Positions 14,990-24,144 of a stretch of 64,000 nt of DNA are shown one piece after another. The DNA comes from Clostridia bacterium (lineage in GTDB: Bacteria > Bacillota > Clostridia > Christensenellales > Borkfalkiaceae). The number at the start of each line of letters is the position of its first letter. Position 1 is the first letter of the stretch. The notes beneath the pieces were generated by a model. The model searched no databases and was not told where the DNA came from. It was given only the letters and a program-made list of their open reading frames with translations. A program made the position numbers and the translations under genes. The stretch lies in assembly GCA_029066845.1 (NCBI GenBank), contig JAIEFR010000017.1, forward strand, positions 120,805 to 184,804, given 5' to 3'.

Positions 14990-16635
14990 AATTTTTTGAC
15001 CCTCCAACTTTTAATGAATAATGAAATATAGCACACGGCAGATATGCCGAATAACCCCGCAAACGTACAGAACAGTGACAGATATTTCCAATCGCTCAAA
15101 TCGCGCACGAACGCAGGATTGTAGATGAACACTTCCACGTCGCCGTTGCGACGGAAGTTGTAACCGGTAACGCTACCGTTTACGCGGAAAAACGAGGCGT
15201 AAAGTTTTCCGTCGTTGTATACATCCTCTTTATAATAAACATTTGCATTTCCTTCTTTGTAATATTCACTATCTTCACCAACAATTGCCCAAACCGTTAC
15301 CGGGAAATAGTAATATTTTTGACTGTAATCATCACGATTTTTCGTATAAATATAACGATACTCTATACCGTCATTATATTCGATTTGAAAAACTCTATCT
15401 GCTATTTCGGGATCTGAAATCGTCGTTGCACTATCGTCGTACTGGCGATTATCGTTATAATTAAACTCTATACCTTCTTGCATAAAGATTCTGAATTCTT
15501 CCGAGTTGGTAAACACCTCGCTTCCATATGTTTCGCGGAAGGGAATAGAGCAATAGCAAATGGCTATGATAGCCATCAGGAACATACCCAGCGCAACCGA
15601 TAAATGCCCCCAGTGCTTCCAGTACAGCGGATCGTTTTTGCTGAGCGACTTTACCGCCAGGTCCTCCTGCTCCGCCTGCTCGAACATTTCGCGCACGGCG
15701 GCGACGTTTTTATAGAGCTCCTCCATCGGCAGTTTACTCTGACTGTAAACCTTCTTCCTTTCGAAACAGAGAATGAGCACGCACTCCACGCTTATCACCA
15801 GCGCACAGCCCGCATACACGAAGCCGAGCGCGATATTTCCGAGCGGCAAATCCCAGCAGATATGCAGTCCGCACGAAAGAATGGTAACAAGATAAAACGC
15901 AATGTTGGCAAGGTGCCTTTTGAAGTGGCAGTACGCCCAGCCGACGGCAGCCGTCCACAGCGTGTGCGTGCACACCGCCGAAGCTCCGCGCGCCACGGAA
16001 ACCTCGATTATGGTGGTAAGGTTCATAACGGGCATCTCGTTTGCCTGTATGAAAATGTAGCCCATATCCTCCACTATGGAGAAGCCGCACCCCACCGCCG
16101 CGCCCAGCAAAAAGCCTGCAAGCGGCGAGTTTTTACGCGACGTGACTATAACCACTATAACGGCAACCGCTTTTGGCAGTTCCTCGAAAAAGCCCGAATA
16201 TACCGCCCTCAGCCACGGGTTGCTCGACGGGAATATATTGAATAGTATCTGCGAAATTATGTTTGCCATCGCGCCGCCCAGAAGCATTGCAAGGCAGACA
16301 GACATAAACGATAGATCCCTGCACGGATACAGCTCGTATAAAAACAGCAGGAACGAGAGGTTGATGCAACACGAAGCCAGAACGTCTATCGTGGGTATGA
16401 ACAATTCGTTTGAAGTGAAGCGCACTATCAAAAGAAAGACGGCGTACAGAATGAGCATAAGCGTAAACAATCTGATATACGCCCAGGGGTACTTCTTGTT
16501 GACTCCGCCGTCGCCGCGCATACCGCGGGTAAGCAGTTCGGAATACTCCTCGCCCGAATGCCTCCTGAAAGTCTGTCTGAAAAAGACCGCTATTACGTTT
16601 TTGCCCCTCACGGGTTTGCGTTCGCTTTTTTCCAT
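14956..16635 (-). CDS. PrsW-family intramembrane metalloprotease
   Basis: 559-residue polytopic membrane protein with PrsW marks: FFEELPKA (EExxK), GFSIVEDMGY, a membrane His in CTHTLWTAAVGW, and LHICWD (HxxxD). PrsW in Bacillus cleaves the anti-sigma factor RsiW. Unlike compact PrsW, this protein adds a C-terminal module after about residue 300: a soluble stretch, a helix near 345-365, an Asn/Tyr-rich outer domain of about 150 residues and a last helix near 525-545. That extra region is unrecognised. It lies fourth in the operon, 15 bases after mtaB. Confidence 0.82.
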   Translation of the reverse strand: MEKSERKPVRGKNVIAVFFRQTFRRHSGEEYSELLTRGMRGDGGVNKKYPWAYIRLFTLMLILYAVFLLIVRFTSNELFIPTIDVLASCCINLSFLLFLYELYPCRDLSFMSVCLAMLLGGAMANIISQILFNIFPSSNPWLRAVYSGFFEELPKAVAVIVVIVTSRKNSPLAGFLLGAAVGCGFSIVEDMGYIFIQANEMPVMNLTTIIEVSVARGASAVCTHTLWTAAVGWAYCHFKRHLANIAFYLVTILSCGLHICWDLPLGNIALGFVYAGCALVISVECVLILCFERKKVYSQSKLPMEELYKNVAAVREMFEQAEQEDLAVKSLSKNDPLYWKHWGHLSVALGMFLMAIIAICYCSIPFRETYGSEVFTNSEEFRIFMQEGIEFNYNDNRQYDDSATTISDPEIADRVFQIEYNDGIEYRYIYTKNRDDYSQKYYYFPVTVWAIVGEDSEYYKEGNANVYYKEDVYNDGKLYASFFRVNGSVTGYNFRRNGDVEVFIYNPAFVRDLSDWKYLSLFCTFAGLFGISAVCYISLFIKSWRVKKLCSTENASFAE

Positions 16636-16650
16636 TTAAAGTTCCCGTTA

Positions 16651-17865
16651 TTATTTATTGACCGTTGCCGCCGCGCCGTCGCGGAAGAGCTTTTCAAGCC
16701 GCACTTCAAGCCTGCCCGTATGCTCACCCTCAACGTAAACCTTTATATATCCCTCGGTGTAGCCGCAGGTGTATTCGCCGTCGTACTCCTCGCAGATAAC
16801 GCAATACTGCCGCCCCAACCGCTCTTTTACGTACTTTTCTTCCGCCGCCTTGCCCGCCTGTATGAGCGCGTGTAAACGTTCGGATTTTACGCTTTTGGGA
16901 AGGTCGGGAAGGGTAAACGCGCGCGTGCCCTCCCTGGGCGAAAACGCAAAGGCGTGCACCCTTGCGAAGCCCGCTTCATCTATTATAGAAAGGCTGTCCT
17001 CAAAGTCCTTTTCACTCTCGCCGCAAAAGCCCGCTATTATGTCGGTGGTTATCGCCGCGTCGGGAAAGTGCGAGTAGATGAGCGCGCATTTTTCAAGATA
17101 TTCGGCACGCGTGTAGTGTCTGTTCATTGCGCGTAACACGGCGTCCGAACCGCTCTGCAACGACAGATGAAACTGCGGCGCAAAGTCCTTTAAGCCTTTG
17201 AGCGCAGTCATTAAATTTTCGTCTATAACGTTGCACTCTATCGACCCCAGCCTTATGCGCTTGTCGGTAAAATGCAGAGCGTTTATAAGTCCCGCAAGCC
17301 CTTGTCCGTCGCCGTCGTAAGCCGAAATATTTATGCCCGTAAGCACTATTTCGGGGGCGGGGCACGCCCTGACTTCTTCTACTATATCCTGCACCGCGCG
17401 CGACGTTACGCGACCGCGCAGATAGGGTATTACGCAGTACGAACAGAAGTTGTTGCAGCCGTCCTCTATCTTGATAAAGGCGCGCGTTTTGACCTGCTTG
17501 GGAAAGCCCAGCTTTTCGCACCCACAACCGCCGAAATCGTTGGCTATTGCCGAAACGACTTGCTGCTTTTCTCGTGCACCGAAAATTGCGCGCACGCCCT
17601 CTTTTTCAAACTGACCGCCGTCCTTCTGGGAAGCGCAGCCGCAAACGTATAGCGGCGCGTTCGGGTTGAATTTGCGCACGCGCGCAATGAGCTGTCTGCT
17701 CTTTCTTTCCGCTTCCTTAGTGACCGCGCAGGTATTTAAAACGTATATATCCGCGTATGAAAGCTCGTCCGAAACTTCCCAGCCGCGGTTTTCCAGCTCC
17801 GCCATAATAGCGGCGCTTTCCACCTCGTTTACCTTACAGCCGAGAGTGAATACGACCGCTTTCAT
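16651..17865 (-). CDS. mtaB: tRNA t6A37 methylthiotransferase MtaB
   Basis: Radical-SAM methylthiotransferase that converts t6A to ms2t6A at position 37 of ANN-decoding tRNAs. It has an N-terminal UPF0004 domain with TLGCKVNEVES and LNTCAVT, the radical SAM triad CNNFCSYC (residues near 140), and a C-terminal TRAM-like end. Starting at the ATG at 17865 gives 404 residues and a 4-base ATGA overlap with rsmE, the usual arrangement in Firmicutes; the longer frame adds 12 residues with no better signal. Neighbours rsmE and prmA also modify the translation apparatus. Confidence 0.93.
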   Translation of the reverse strand: MKAVVFTLGCKVNEVESAAIMAELENRGWEVSDELSYADIYVLNTCAVTKEAERKSRQLIARVRKFNPNAPLYVCGCASQKDGGQFEKEGVRAIFGAREKQQVVSAIANDFGGCGCEKLGFPKQVKTRAFIKIEDGCNNFCSYCVIPYLRGRVTSRAVQDIVEEVRACPAPEIVLTGINISAYDGDGQGLAGLINALHFTDKRIRLGSIECNVIDENLMTALKGLKDFAPQFHLSLQSGSDAVLRAMNRHYTRAEYLEKCALIYSHFPDAAITTDIIAGFCGESEKDFEDSLSIIDEAGFARVHAFAFSPREGTRAFTLPDLPKSVKSERLHALIQAGKAAEEKYVKERLGRQYCVICEEYDGEYTCGYTEGYIKVYVEGEHTGRLEVRLEKLFRDGAAATVNK

Positions 17866-18593
17866 TCCAGCTCTCCCAGCGAGAAAGCCGCAAGCGCGCA
17901 CACCGCAACCGCCGCGGTTTCTGCACGCAATATGCGCTTGCCGAGGCTCATTCCCGCAAAGCCGTAGGAATTCTTCGCAAGGGCGAATTCCTCGTCCGCA
18001 AAGCCGCCCTCACTGCCGACGACAAGTGCGGTAGAACCGCTGACCGATTTCAGATCGACGTCCGAGCCGTTTGCAAATTCGCAGAAGAAAAGCTTGTTGT
18101 TATACTCCTCCGCAGAAGCCAACGCGCTTTCGAAATTTTCAAAATATTCAACCTCTGGCGCAACAGAACGCAGGCATTGCTTTGCCGCCTCCCTTGCCAC
18201 CTTGTTCAGTCTTTCGAGCTTGTTGCCGTTCATATAAGCCGAGCAGTAGCGAGAATTGAATACGCCTATTTTCGCAACGCCCAGCTCTGTTGCCTTCTGC
18301 ACAACCAGCTCGGTCTTGTCGCCCTTCAACGCGCCGACCAACAGATAAATGGGTGTCTTTGCCTCCCTGTCGCCACGGTTTACGCCCGTAATATGCGCCG
18401 TCAAACGCTGTTTTTCCACCTTGGTGACGATTGCCGCGTACTCGTTGCCCGCGTTGTCCAGAAGGGTAATCTCCGTTCCCTCTGTCACTCTGAGCACAGT
18501 TTTGGCGTGAACGAATTCCTCGCCGTCGAGTACAGTTTCCGTATCTTCGGGGTAGTTTATCAAGTTGCAGAAAAACCTTTTAGGCGCGCTCAT
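17862..18593 (-). CDS. rsmE: 16S rRNA (uracil1498-N3)-methyltransferase
   Basis: SPOUT-fold methyltransferase acting on U1498 of 16S rRNA. 243 residues with the family's N-terminal PUA-like part, KTELVVQKATELGV, and the C-terminal SAM-knot motifs VVGSEGGFADEE and LGKRILRAETA. AAAGG precedes the ATG, which directly abuts the prmA stop; the end overlaps mtaB by four bases. The prmA-rsmE-mtaB order is common in clostridia. Confidence 0.93.
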   Translation of the reverse strand: MSAPKRFFCNLINYPEDTETVLDGEEFVHAKTVLRVTEGTEITLLDNAGNEYAAIVTKVEKQRLTAHITGVNRGDREAKTPIYLLVGALKGDKTELVVQKATELGVAKIGVFNSRYCSAYMNGNKLERLNKVAREAAKQCLRSVAPEVEYFENFESALASAEEYNNKLFFCEFANGSDVDLKSVSGSTALVVGSEGGFADEEFALAKNSYGFAGMSLGKRILRAETAAVAVCALAAFSLGELE

Positions 18594-19535
18594 TCAACCT
18601 TTGAACGCAAGCGCGTTCCACTCCCCTTTCTTTACTTTCTTTATAAGCTGCAAGCCCTGCGCGGAGTACACCTCCACGACGCGGTCCAGCTTTTCGTCAA
18701 TAATTCCGCTTAGTATCAGATTGCCGCCCTTCTTTAAATTTTTGGGTATAGACGGCGCAAGATTTTCCAAGATGTCCGCGGTTATGTTGGCAAGCATAAT
18801 ATCGCCCTTCAACGCGCTGTCGTCCAGAAGATTGGAACGCGCAACCACGACCTTATCGGTTACGCCGTTAAGCTCGCAGTTATGCTTTGCGCTCTCCACA
18901 GCAACCGCGTCAATATCGGTAAGATACGCCTGCTTTGCGCCCAGCTTGACGGCGGAAATGCCGAGTATGCCGCTTCCGCAACCGACGTCGATACATACGC
19001 TGTCGGGCGTGATATATTCCTGCAAAAGCTCCACGCACATAGAGGTCGTTTCGTGCTCGCCCGTGCCGAACGCCATATTATTGTCCAGCTTGACTACCTG
19101 CTCGTCCTCTGCCTTTTCGTACTCTATCCATTCTGGTACGACGACCACTTTGCCCAGATGTATGGGGCGGAAATGAGTGCGCCAGATTTCTATCCAGTCG
19201 TCGCCCTCGATTTCACGGTTTGTTGTTTCAAGCGTGCCCAAAGGCAACGCGCCGCCGCAGTTTGCGACAATCTCTTCGATGTCGCGCCTGATTTCTGGAA
19301 TGACCTTCTGCGCGTCGGAAAGCGCGATAAACGCTTTGACGAGAACGTCGCCCGAAGCGTTTGCCACAAGGTCGTCGTCCATATAGTCCCAGTAGGCGGA
19401 TTTATCCCTTTGCAGAGCGATTACGTCCTTTACGTCCGAAATGGCAACGCCGTAGGAAGTATATCGCCACATTACGTCGGCGATGAGCTCGCTGCCCTCG
19501 GAAGTGGTATGCACGGTAAGTTCGATAAATTTCAT
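18594..19535 (-). CDS. prmA: Ribosomal protein L11 methyltransferase
   Basis: SAM-dependent methyltransferase that modifies ribosomal protein L11. The Rossmann motif is DVGCGSGILGISAVKLGA and the acceptor motif is NITADILENL, matching PrmA; 313 residues is the normal length. It heads the minus-strand operon prmA-rsmE-mtaB-prsW-HIT. No Shine-Dalgarno precedes the ATG; instead TTGCTA-17-TAGAAT ends exactly 6 nt before it, suggesting a leaderless mRNA. Confidence 0.92.
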   Translation of the reverse strand: MKFIELTVHTTSEGSELIADVMWRYTSYGVAISDVKDVIALQRDKSAYWDYMDDDLVANASGDVLVKAFIALSDAQKVIPEIRRDIEEIVANCGGALPLGTLETTNREIEGDDWIEIWRTHFRPIHLGKVVVVPEWIEYEKAEDEQVVKLDNNMAFGTGEHETTSMCVELLQEYITPDSVCIDVGCGSGILGISAVKLGAKQAYLTDIDAVAVESAKHNCELNGVTDKVVVARSNLLDDSALKGDIMLANITADILENLAPSIPKNLKKGGNLILSGIIDEKLDRVVEVYSAQGLQLIKKVKKGEWNALAFKG

Positions 19536-19541
19536 AGGTCT

Positions 19542-19570
19542 ATTCTATCACACGCAAAACAAAATAGCAA
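19542..19570 (-). promoter_or_regulatory. prmA operon promoter, leaderless type
   Basis: Minus strand TTGCTA, 17-nt spacer, TAGAAT, then 6 nt to the prmA ATG. Confidence 0.65.
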
Positions 19571-19579
19571 GTATAATGC

Positions 19580-19612
19580 AAAAGCGCCGCGGCAATGCCG
19601 CGGCGCTTTTTT
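19580..19612 (-). terminator. Terminator after the hydrogenase-like gene
   Basis: Perfect hairpin with AAAAGCGCCGCGGCA arms; on the minus strand it lies directly downstream of the hydrogenase-like stop. The prmA promoter starts after it. Confidence 0.8.
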
Positions 19613-19618
19613 TTACTC

Positions 19619-21136
19619 TTACTTCATTTTAGTTAGTCTTTCCGCATATTCCAGCCATTCCGATTCGGGAATCTGGTTTTCGCTGTTCTTGGAGAACATT
19701 TCAACCAGCACCTTGGCCTTTTCGGGAGGAATAATCGTACCTACGCCCGCGACGCAGCCGCCGGGGCAACCCATACCCTCTATAAGACAGCCTTTGAGTT
19801 TGCCAGCCTTTGCAAGCATTAAAATCTTTTTGCAGTCGGCAAGCCCTTCGGCGTGCTCTATTTTAACCTCGGTATCGGGATAGTACTGCTTTACGGTGCG
19901 CTCTATTGCCGCAGCAACTCCGCCCGCAACGGCGTACCCTCTGCCCGCGCCCGTGGTGTGCGTTATGCGCAGGGGGCTTTCCTCAAGCACCGCGGGGTCA
20001 ATATTGCGCGACGCGAACATACCCGCAAGCTCCTCGAACGTGAGCACGAAATCAACGAAGCTGCGGAGCGATTTTCTGGAAGCTTCAAGCTTTTTGGCGG
20101 CGCACGGTCCTATAAACACGACGCGCGCTTCGGGATCCCTTTCCTTGATTTTACGCGCGGTTGCAACCATTGGCGTAAGCTCCTGCGAAACCTCCTCCAC
20201 GAAGTCGGGGAACTGCGTTTTGGCGAGCACCGCCCACGCGGGGCAGCAGCTTGTCAGAAGGAAGGGAAGCTTGCCCGTAGCCACCTCGTTCACGTAGTGG
20301 TTGGCTTCGGCAATACAGCCGAGGTCGGCGCCCTCCGCCACCTCGTACATATCCGCAAAGCCGAGCTTTAACAGCGCGGTTTTAATCTTTGCGAGAGTGG
20401 TTTTAGGTCCGTACTGTCCCGCGATTGCGGGCGCGACTGCGGCGATAACTCTGTCGCCCTTCTTTATGGACTGTATGAGCTGGAATATCTGCGACTTGTC
20501 GGCTATCGCGCCGAAGGGGCACGCGGACATACACTGACCGCACGCCACGCAGATACTGTTGTCTATCTTGGCTCTGCCGTATTCGTCCGTGGATATTGCC
20601 TTGATACCGCAAGCCTGCGCGCAGGGACGCACCCTGTGGCTTATTGCGTCGTAAGGGCACGCAGCCTTGCACCTGCCGCACTTTATGCACTTGGACTGGT
20701 CGATGAACGACTTGCCGTTGACTATGGAAATTGCGCCCTTGGGACAAGCCTTTATGCACGCGTGCGAAACGCAGTTGCGGCACATATTGGTGACCTCGTA
20801 AACGTTGTCGGGACACTTGTCGCACGCCGAGGGAATGACCTGCATTAGGGGCGGCTCGTAATACTTATCCGAAATATTACTGCCGTCTATTCCCGCGGTG
20901 ATATGTACGGGCTTGTTGGCGGGGCGGAGAGAAAGTCCCATTGCAAGGCGCACGCGCTCTGCCGCTATCTGCCTTTCCCTGTAAATATTTTCTCTGTACC
21001 TGGGCTCTTCGTCGGGAGTGATTTTATAGGGTATTGCCTCGATGTCGTCCGCCACGTTATCCGAGTCGTATGCGACGCTCGCCACTTCCGCAAAGACCTG
21101 TCTGCGTAAATCGGTTACTACACTCTGTTCTTTCAT
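19619..21136 (-). CDS. Monomeric [FeFe]-hydrogenase-like iron-sulfur protein
   Basis: 505 residues. Residues 100-215 hold at least three 4Fe-4S sites (CPDNVYEVTNMCRNC; CIKCGRCKAACP; CVACGQCMSACP). The C-terminal half is the iron-only hydrogenase large-subunit domain with H-cluster motifs TSCCPAW (295-301), GPCAAKK (343-349) and GMGCPGGC (454-461). The last two differ from the classical MPCxxKxxE and MACxGGCxxGGG, so this fits the less studied group-B-like monomeric forms; H2 turnover is likely but unproven. GAGGAAG ribosome site and own promoter at 21175-21203. No HydEFG maturases are in the window. Confidence 0.85.
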   Translation of the reverse strand: MKEQSVVTDLRRQVFAEVASVAYDSDNVADDIEAIPYKITPDEEPRYRENIYRERQIAAERVRLAMGLSLRPANKPVHITAGIDGSNISDKYYEPPLMQVIPSACDKCPDNVYEVTNMCRNCVSHACIKACPKGAISIVNGKSFIDQSKCIKCGRCKAACPYDAISHRVRPCAQACGIKAISTDEYGRAKIDNSICVACGQCMSACPFGAIADKSQIFQLIQSIKKGDRVIAAVAPAIAGQYGPKTTLAKIKTALLKLGFADMYEVAEGADLGCIAEANHYVNEVATGKLPFLLTSCCPAWAVLAKTQFPDFVEEVSQELTPMVATARKIKERDPEARVVFIGPCAAKKLEASRKSLRSFVDFVLTFEELAGMFASRNIDPAVLEESPLRITHTTGAGRGYAVAGGVAAAIERTVKQYYPDTEVKIEHAEGLADCKKILMLAKAGKLKGCLIEGMGCPGGCVAGVGTIIPPEKAKVLVEMFSKNSENQIPESEWLEYAERLTKMK

Positions 21137-21174
21137 AAAACTTCCTCAAATAAGTATATATTTATTACGAAAAT

Positions 21175-21203
21175 ATTATATCACTAGTCGGGGCGTAAAT
21201 CAA
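21175..21203 (-). promoter_or_regulatory. Promoter of the hydrogenase-like gene
   Basis: Minus strand TTGATT, 17-nt spacer, TATAAT, overlapping the last codon of the upstream DUF1461 gene. Leader about 35-40 nt with a GAGGAAG site. Confidence 0.6.
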
Positions 21204-21928
21204 CCCTCAACCGAATTATTTTCGTTAGCAGCCTTTTCCAGAGCCGCACGCTTTTTATCCTTTAGCGTAAGCACCACGTCCGCAATGATAAGCGCAACCG
21301 CAAACGCAATTAACCCGACGCCTATAATTATGGCGCAGTTCATAAAGAATTCCTCGGGCATAACCTCGATTATCTGTTCCGTGCGCGGGTCAAAGGTCCA
21401 GTTGTCCTTGCCGGGGAAGAATATTGCGTGGAATACCATAAACGCCCTGTCGAAATCCGTTGCCGCAAGCGCGCCGATTATCACGGGCAAGGCAACCGCC
21501 ACCACCGCGGAAATAAGATACGGGCGGTGCCCTTTAATGCGCGCAAGCTCTATAATTTTAAACCTGTTTAAAAGTATGAGCGTAAGGCATACCGCGCCCG
21601 AAATTATAAACACCGACAGGTTGAGGTTGAACAGCACCCTGCAGTCGGCAAAGTGCGCCGCCTCGCTTTCCGTCCACGCAAGTTCGCCAGTGCCGAACGG
21701 ACGACCCGGCAGCGTTAAATAATTAAGCACCTCGTCGTAAGCCCCTTTTATGGTCTGATACGACCAGCCAGTCGCCTCCTCCATTTTCAGCGTTTTAATC
21801 TGAATGTAGTAAAAGAAGCGGCAATATATCGGCAAGCCGATGGCAAAGGTGAGTATGAAGAGCGTAAGCGCCGTTATAAACAGCACCGTAAGCGCTATAT
21901 TAAGCGGTTTTTTGTATTTCACGTTCAT
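21200..21928 (-). CDS. TIGR01906/DUF1461 family integral membrane protein
   Basis: 242-residue protein with an N-terminal helix, an outer loop, three further helices and a charged C-terminal tail. The loop FHAIFFPGKDNWTFDP followed by IEVMPEEFFMNCA is the signature of the TIGR01906/DUF1461 family found mainly in Firmicutes. Function unknown. Its start overlaps the upstream membrane-protein gene by 29 bases with GGAAG just ahead, so the two are coupled. Confidence 0.8.
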   Translation of the reverse strand: MNVKYKKPLNIALTVLFITALTLFILTFAIGLPIYCRFFYYIQIKTLKMEEATGWSYQTIKGAYDEVLNYLTLPGRPFGTGELAWTESEAAHFADCRVLFNLNLSVFIISGAVCLTLILLNRFKIIELARIKGHRPYLISAVVAVALPVIIGALAATDFDRAFMVFHAIFFPGKDNWTFDPRTEQIIEVMPEEFFMNCAIIIGVGLIAFAVALIIADVVLTLKDKKRAALEKAANENNSVEG

Positions 21929-22640
21929 CTTCCGTTACCTTGCCGCATATTCCGCCGCGGTTGACTGTGAGTGTGATAAGCACCTGCGAGGGCATATAGA
22001 ATATCCATATCAACGACTGTATGGTATTCGCCGTTTTCGCAGGCAAATCTATGCCTATCATACCGCCCTGGTAAAGCCCTATGCAGATGTCGCAGCACAG
22101 AAGCAGCACCAGCCCGACGGCAAACAATATATTCTTTATTCCGCGTTTAGAAAGCAGGAAAGCGTCCACGCAGTTGGCAACAAGCATTACGATATAGATG
22201 GTCACTTCGGCTATCAGCAGGTTGACCGTAGCCAGCCCCGCCAGCAAGCTTATGACTACTACGAAAACCACGGCGCGGGCGACTAGCGTTATCCAGATTT
22301 TTTTCAGTCTGTCGGCGTACAGCCTGTACAAATAGACGAACTGCACGATTATAAACGTAGCCACGCCTATTTCCAGCAGATCGTCCAGAACAAGCAAGAA
22401 CATATCCGAAACGACAGTAAAGAAAAACGCGCAGGTTAAAACTACCGCGTCCCTGTCCCTGTAAAACCAAATCATTACGGCGGACACGACCAGGCACAGT
22501 ATTACGCCCGCGTACTTGACGTAGACGGGGTCGTCCGGGTGTACTGCCGCAAGGATATTAAATATTACGTATATGATAATTTCAGCCGCAACGAATACGG
22601 ATAAAACTATATTTTTGGGAGTTAATGCGATTTTCTTCAT
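21900..22640 (-). CDS. Polytopic membrane protein, possibly YhhN/TMEM86-like
   Basis: 246 residues with about eight hydrophobic helices. FFFTVVSDMFLL, VLLLCCDICIGLY and WIFYMPSQVLI resemble the spaced motifs of the YhhN/TMEM86 (lysoplasmalogenase) superfamily, but by eye this is only suggestive. A GAGGAC ribosome site precedes the ATG, and a TTGCAA-17-TAAAAT promoter lies just upstream. It overlaps the DUF1461 gene. If TMEM86-like it would act on ether lipids; otherwise function is unknown. Confidence 0.6.
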   Translation of the reverse strand: MKKIALTPKNIVLSVFVAAEIIIYVIFNILAAVHPDDPVYVKYAGVILCLVVSAVMIWFYRDRDAVVLTCAFFFTVVSDMFLLVLDDLLEIGVATFIIVQFVYLYRLYADRLKKIWITLVARAVVFVVVISLLAGLATVNLLIAEVTIYIVMLVANCVDAFLLSKRGIKNILFAVGLVLLLCCDICIGLYQGGMIGIDLPAKTANTIQSLIWIFYMPSQVLITLTVNRGGICGKVTEDEREIQKTA

Positions 22641-22658
22641 TGCGTCCTCACGGTCTTT

Positions 22659-22687
22659 ATTTTAATATATTGCCGCGCGTATTGCAA
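22659..22687 (-). promoter_or_regulatory. Promoter for the two membrane-protein genes
   Basis: Minus strand TTGCAA, 17-nt spacer, TAAAAT, upstream of a GAGGAC-preceded ATG at 22640. Confidence 0.6.
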
Positions 22688-22717
22688 GTCATTTCCCGCA
22701 AGATTTTAGGCGCATAC

Positions 22718-22748
22718 AAAAAGCACCCGCAAATGCGGATGCTTTTTG
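22718..22748 (-). terminator. Terminator after the chain-length determinant gene
   Basis: AAAAAGCA-CCCGC, 4-nt loop, GCGGA-TGCTTTTT hairpin directly downstream of the Wzz-like stop on the minus strand; nearly symmetric, so possibly active both ways. Confidence 0.75.
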
Positions 22749-22766
22749 TGATTTATTTTGTCACAT

Positions 22767-24089
22767 TCAGTCGTTTTTGCTCTTGTCTTCTTTTTCAACA
22801 CCTTCAGCCGTTTCGGGTTCGGGCTTTGCTTCGGGTTCCGTAGCGCCCGCACCTGCAAGCTTGCGCTTCTTGTACTTGGGCAAATCGATAATGCATACGA
22901 CAACCGCAGAAACGAGCAGTCCCGCTACCGCGCCTATCAATGCCGAAACTATAGTACCCGTGCCGCCCTGCCTTTTTATTTTATTGGTTGCGAATATCAC
23001 GCGCGAATTGTCACCGTATATCGTCTTGCTTACAGCTTTAAGCGCTTCGGTTGCGGTTGAAAGGTCGGTGCGGTATTTTTCAAGCTGAGCGTCGAACGCC
23101 TGCTTTGCTTTATATTCGTCCGTGCCTTCCTGCGTGTATTTTTCTATAGCCGTTTTGGTTTCACCTATCGCCAGTATTTCGTTCTCTATTTCGGCATTCT
23201 TGCGAACGAGATCTGCGATAATCTGGTCGTAAGGATTGGTGTTTGCTTCATTAGGATTGCTATCGCCACGCTTATTTACTTCTTCTTTAATTATATTACT
23301 ATTGTCTTCCTGTTGTGCTCTAAGTGCTTTCTCTCGCGTATCCGCGTTCGCCTTATAGCTTTCGGTATCGTACACGTAGTAGTTAGCAGTTATATTATCC
23401 GTAAGCGCCTGCTGTTGTTCGGCAGTAAAAATGTTGTGCAGGGATGCAAGGTTGACTTCCACCGTGCTGCCGTAATTATTGAGCTTGGTATACTCGCTTT
23501 CGAGATAGGTCTTCTGCGAAAGAAGCGCTTCCATTTTTGCGTCGTAGGATTTCGCGTCCTCGTACACGGAGAAATACAGTCCGTATTCCTTGGTGTCGAT
23601 TATAGAGTTAACGCGCTTTACGGGGTATGCGGCTACCGTGCGGATAAACGAAACGGCTTGCGCGTCGCTCGTAAAATATTTTGCCGAAACGGTGAGCTTG
23701 TACGTCCTCTTTATTCCGCCGCCCGCAGTCTGCGTTATCTCCTCGGAGATAGATATATCGTCTTCGGTGAGCATCTCTTCCACGTCGATACTCTTGAATT
23801 CTTCTGCGTCCTCGGTTGAATATGCGCCGTCCCTTATTGCCGTAAGCATAGTCAACGAAATCGCATCGGAAGCAAGCAGGTCGCTGCCGTCGGGATATTT
23901 GCCGTTTGCGCTGTCGGGGTAAACTATTTCGTAATTGACCTCAAAGAACTGCACGCGCTTGTTGTACCAGAGCTGCGTTACGAGCACGGCAATTAAAAGG
24001 CCCACCGCCGTTGCGCCAAGTACCCACCAGATTCTCTTAAAGATGACTTTGAGAATTTCCATAAAAGATAAGCCGTTATCTTCTTCCAT
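22767..24089 (-). CDS. Wzz-like polysaccharide chain-length regulator
   Basis: 440-residue protein with the Wzz/CapA layout: a helix near residues 18-40, a long outer domain with coiled-coil stretches (about 170-345), and a second helix near 380-405 followed by a Lys-rich cytosolic tail. No tyrosine-kinase domain is fused. Such proteins set the length of surface polysaccharide. GGAGG precedes the ATG. The O-antigen ligase/polymerase-like gene just upstream supports a role in exopolysaccharide export. The C-terminal 45 residues are Glu/Pro/Ala-rich and may contact a partner kinase (inference). Confidence 0.78.
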   Translation of the reverse strand: MEEDNGLSFMEILKVIFKRIWWVLGATAVGLLIAVLVTQLWYNKRVQFFEVNYEIVYPDSANGKYPDGSDLLASDAISLTMLTAIRDGAYSTEDAEEFKSIDVEEMLTEDDISISEEITQTAGGGIKRTYKLTVSAKYFTSDAQAVSFIRTVAAYPVKRVNSIIDTKEYGLYFSVYEDAKSYDAKMEALLSQKTYLESEYTKLNNYGSTVEVNLASLHNIFTAEQQQALTDNITANYYVYDTESYKANADTREKALRAQQEDNSNIIKEEVNKRGDSNPNEANTNPYDQIIADLVRKNAEIENEILAIGETKTAIEKYTQEGTDEYKAKQAFDAQLEKYRTDLSTATEALKAVSKTIYGDNSRVIFATNKIKRQGGTGTIVSALIGAVAGLLVSAVVVCIIDLPKYKKRKLAGAGATEPEAKPEPETAEGVEKEDKSKND

Positions 24090-24144
24090 TGTGACCTCCG
24101 TTGATTAAACTGCAAATTTATATCGTTTCCGTTCCCTTGCGCCT

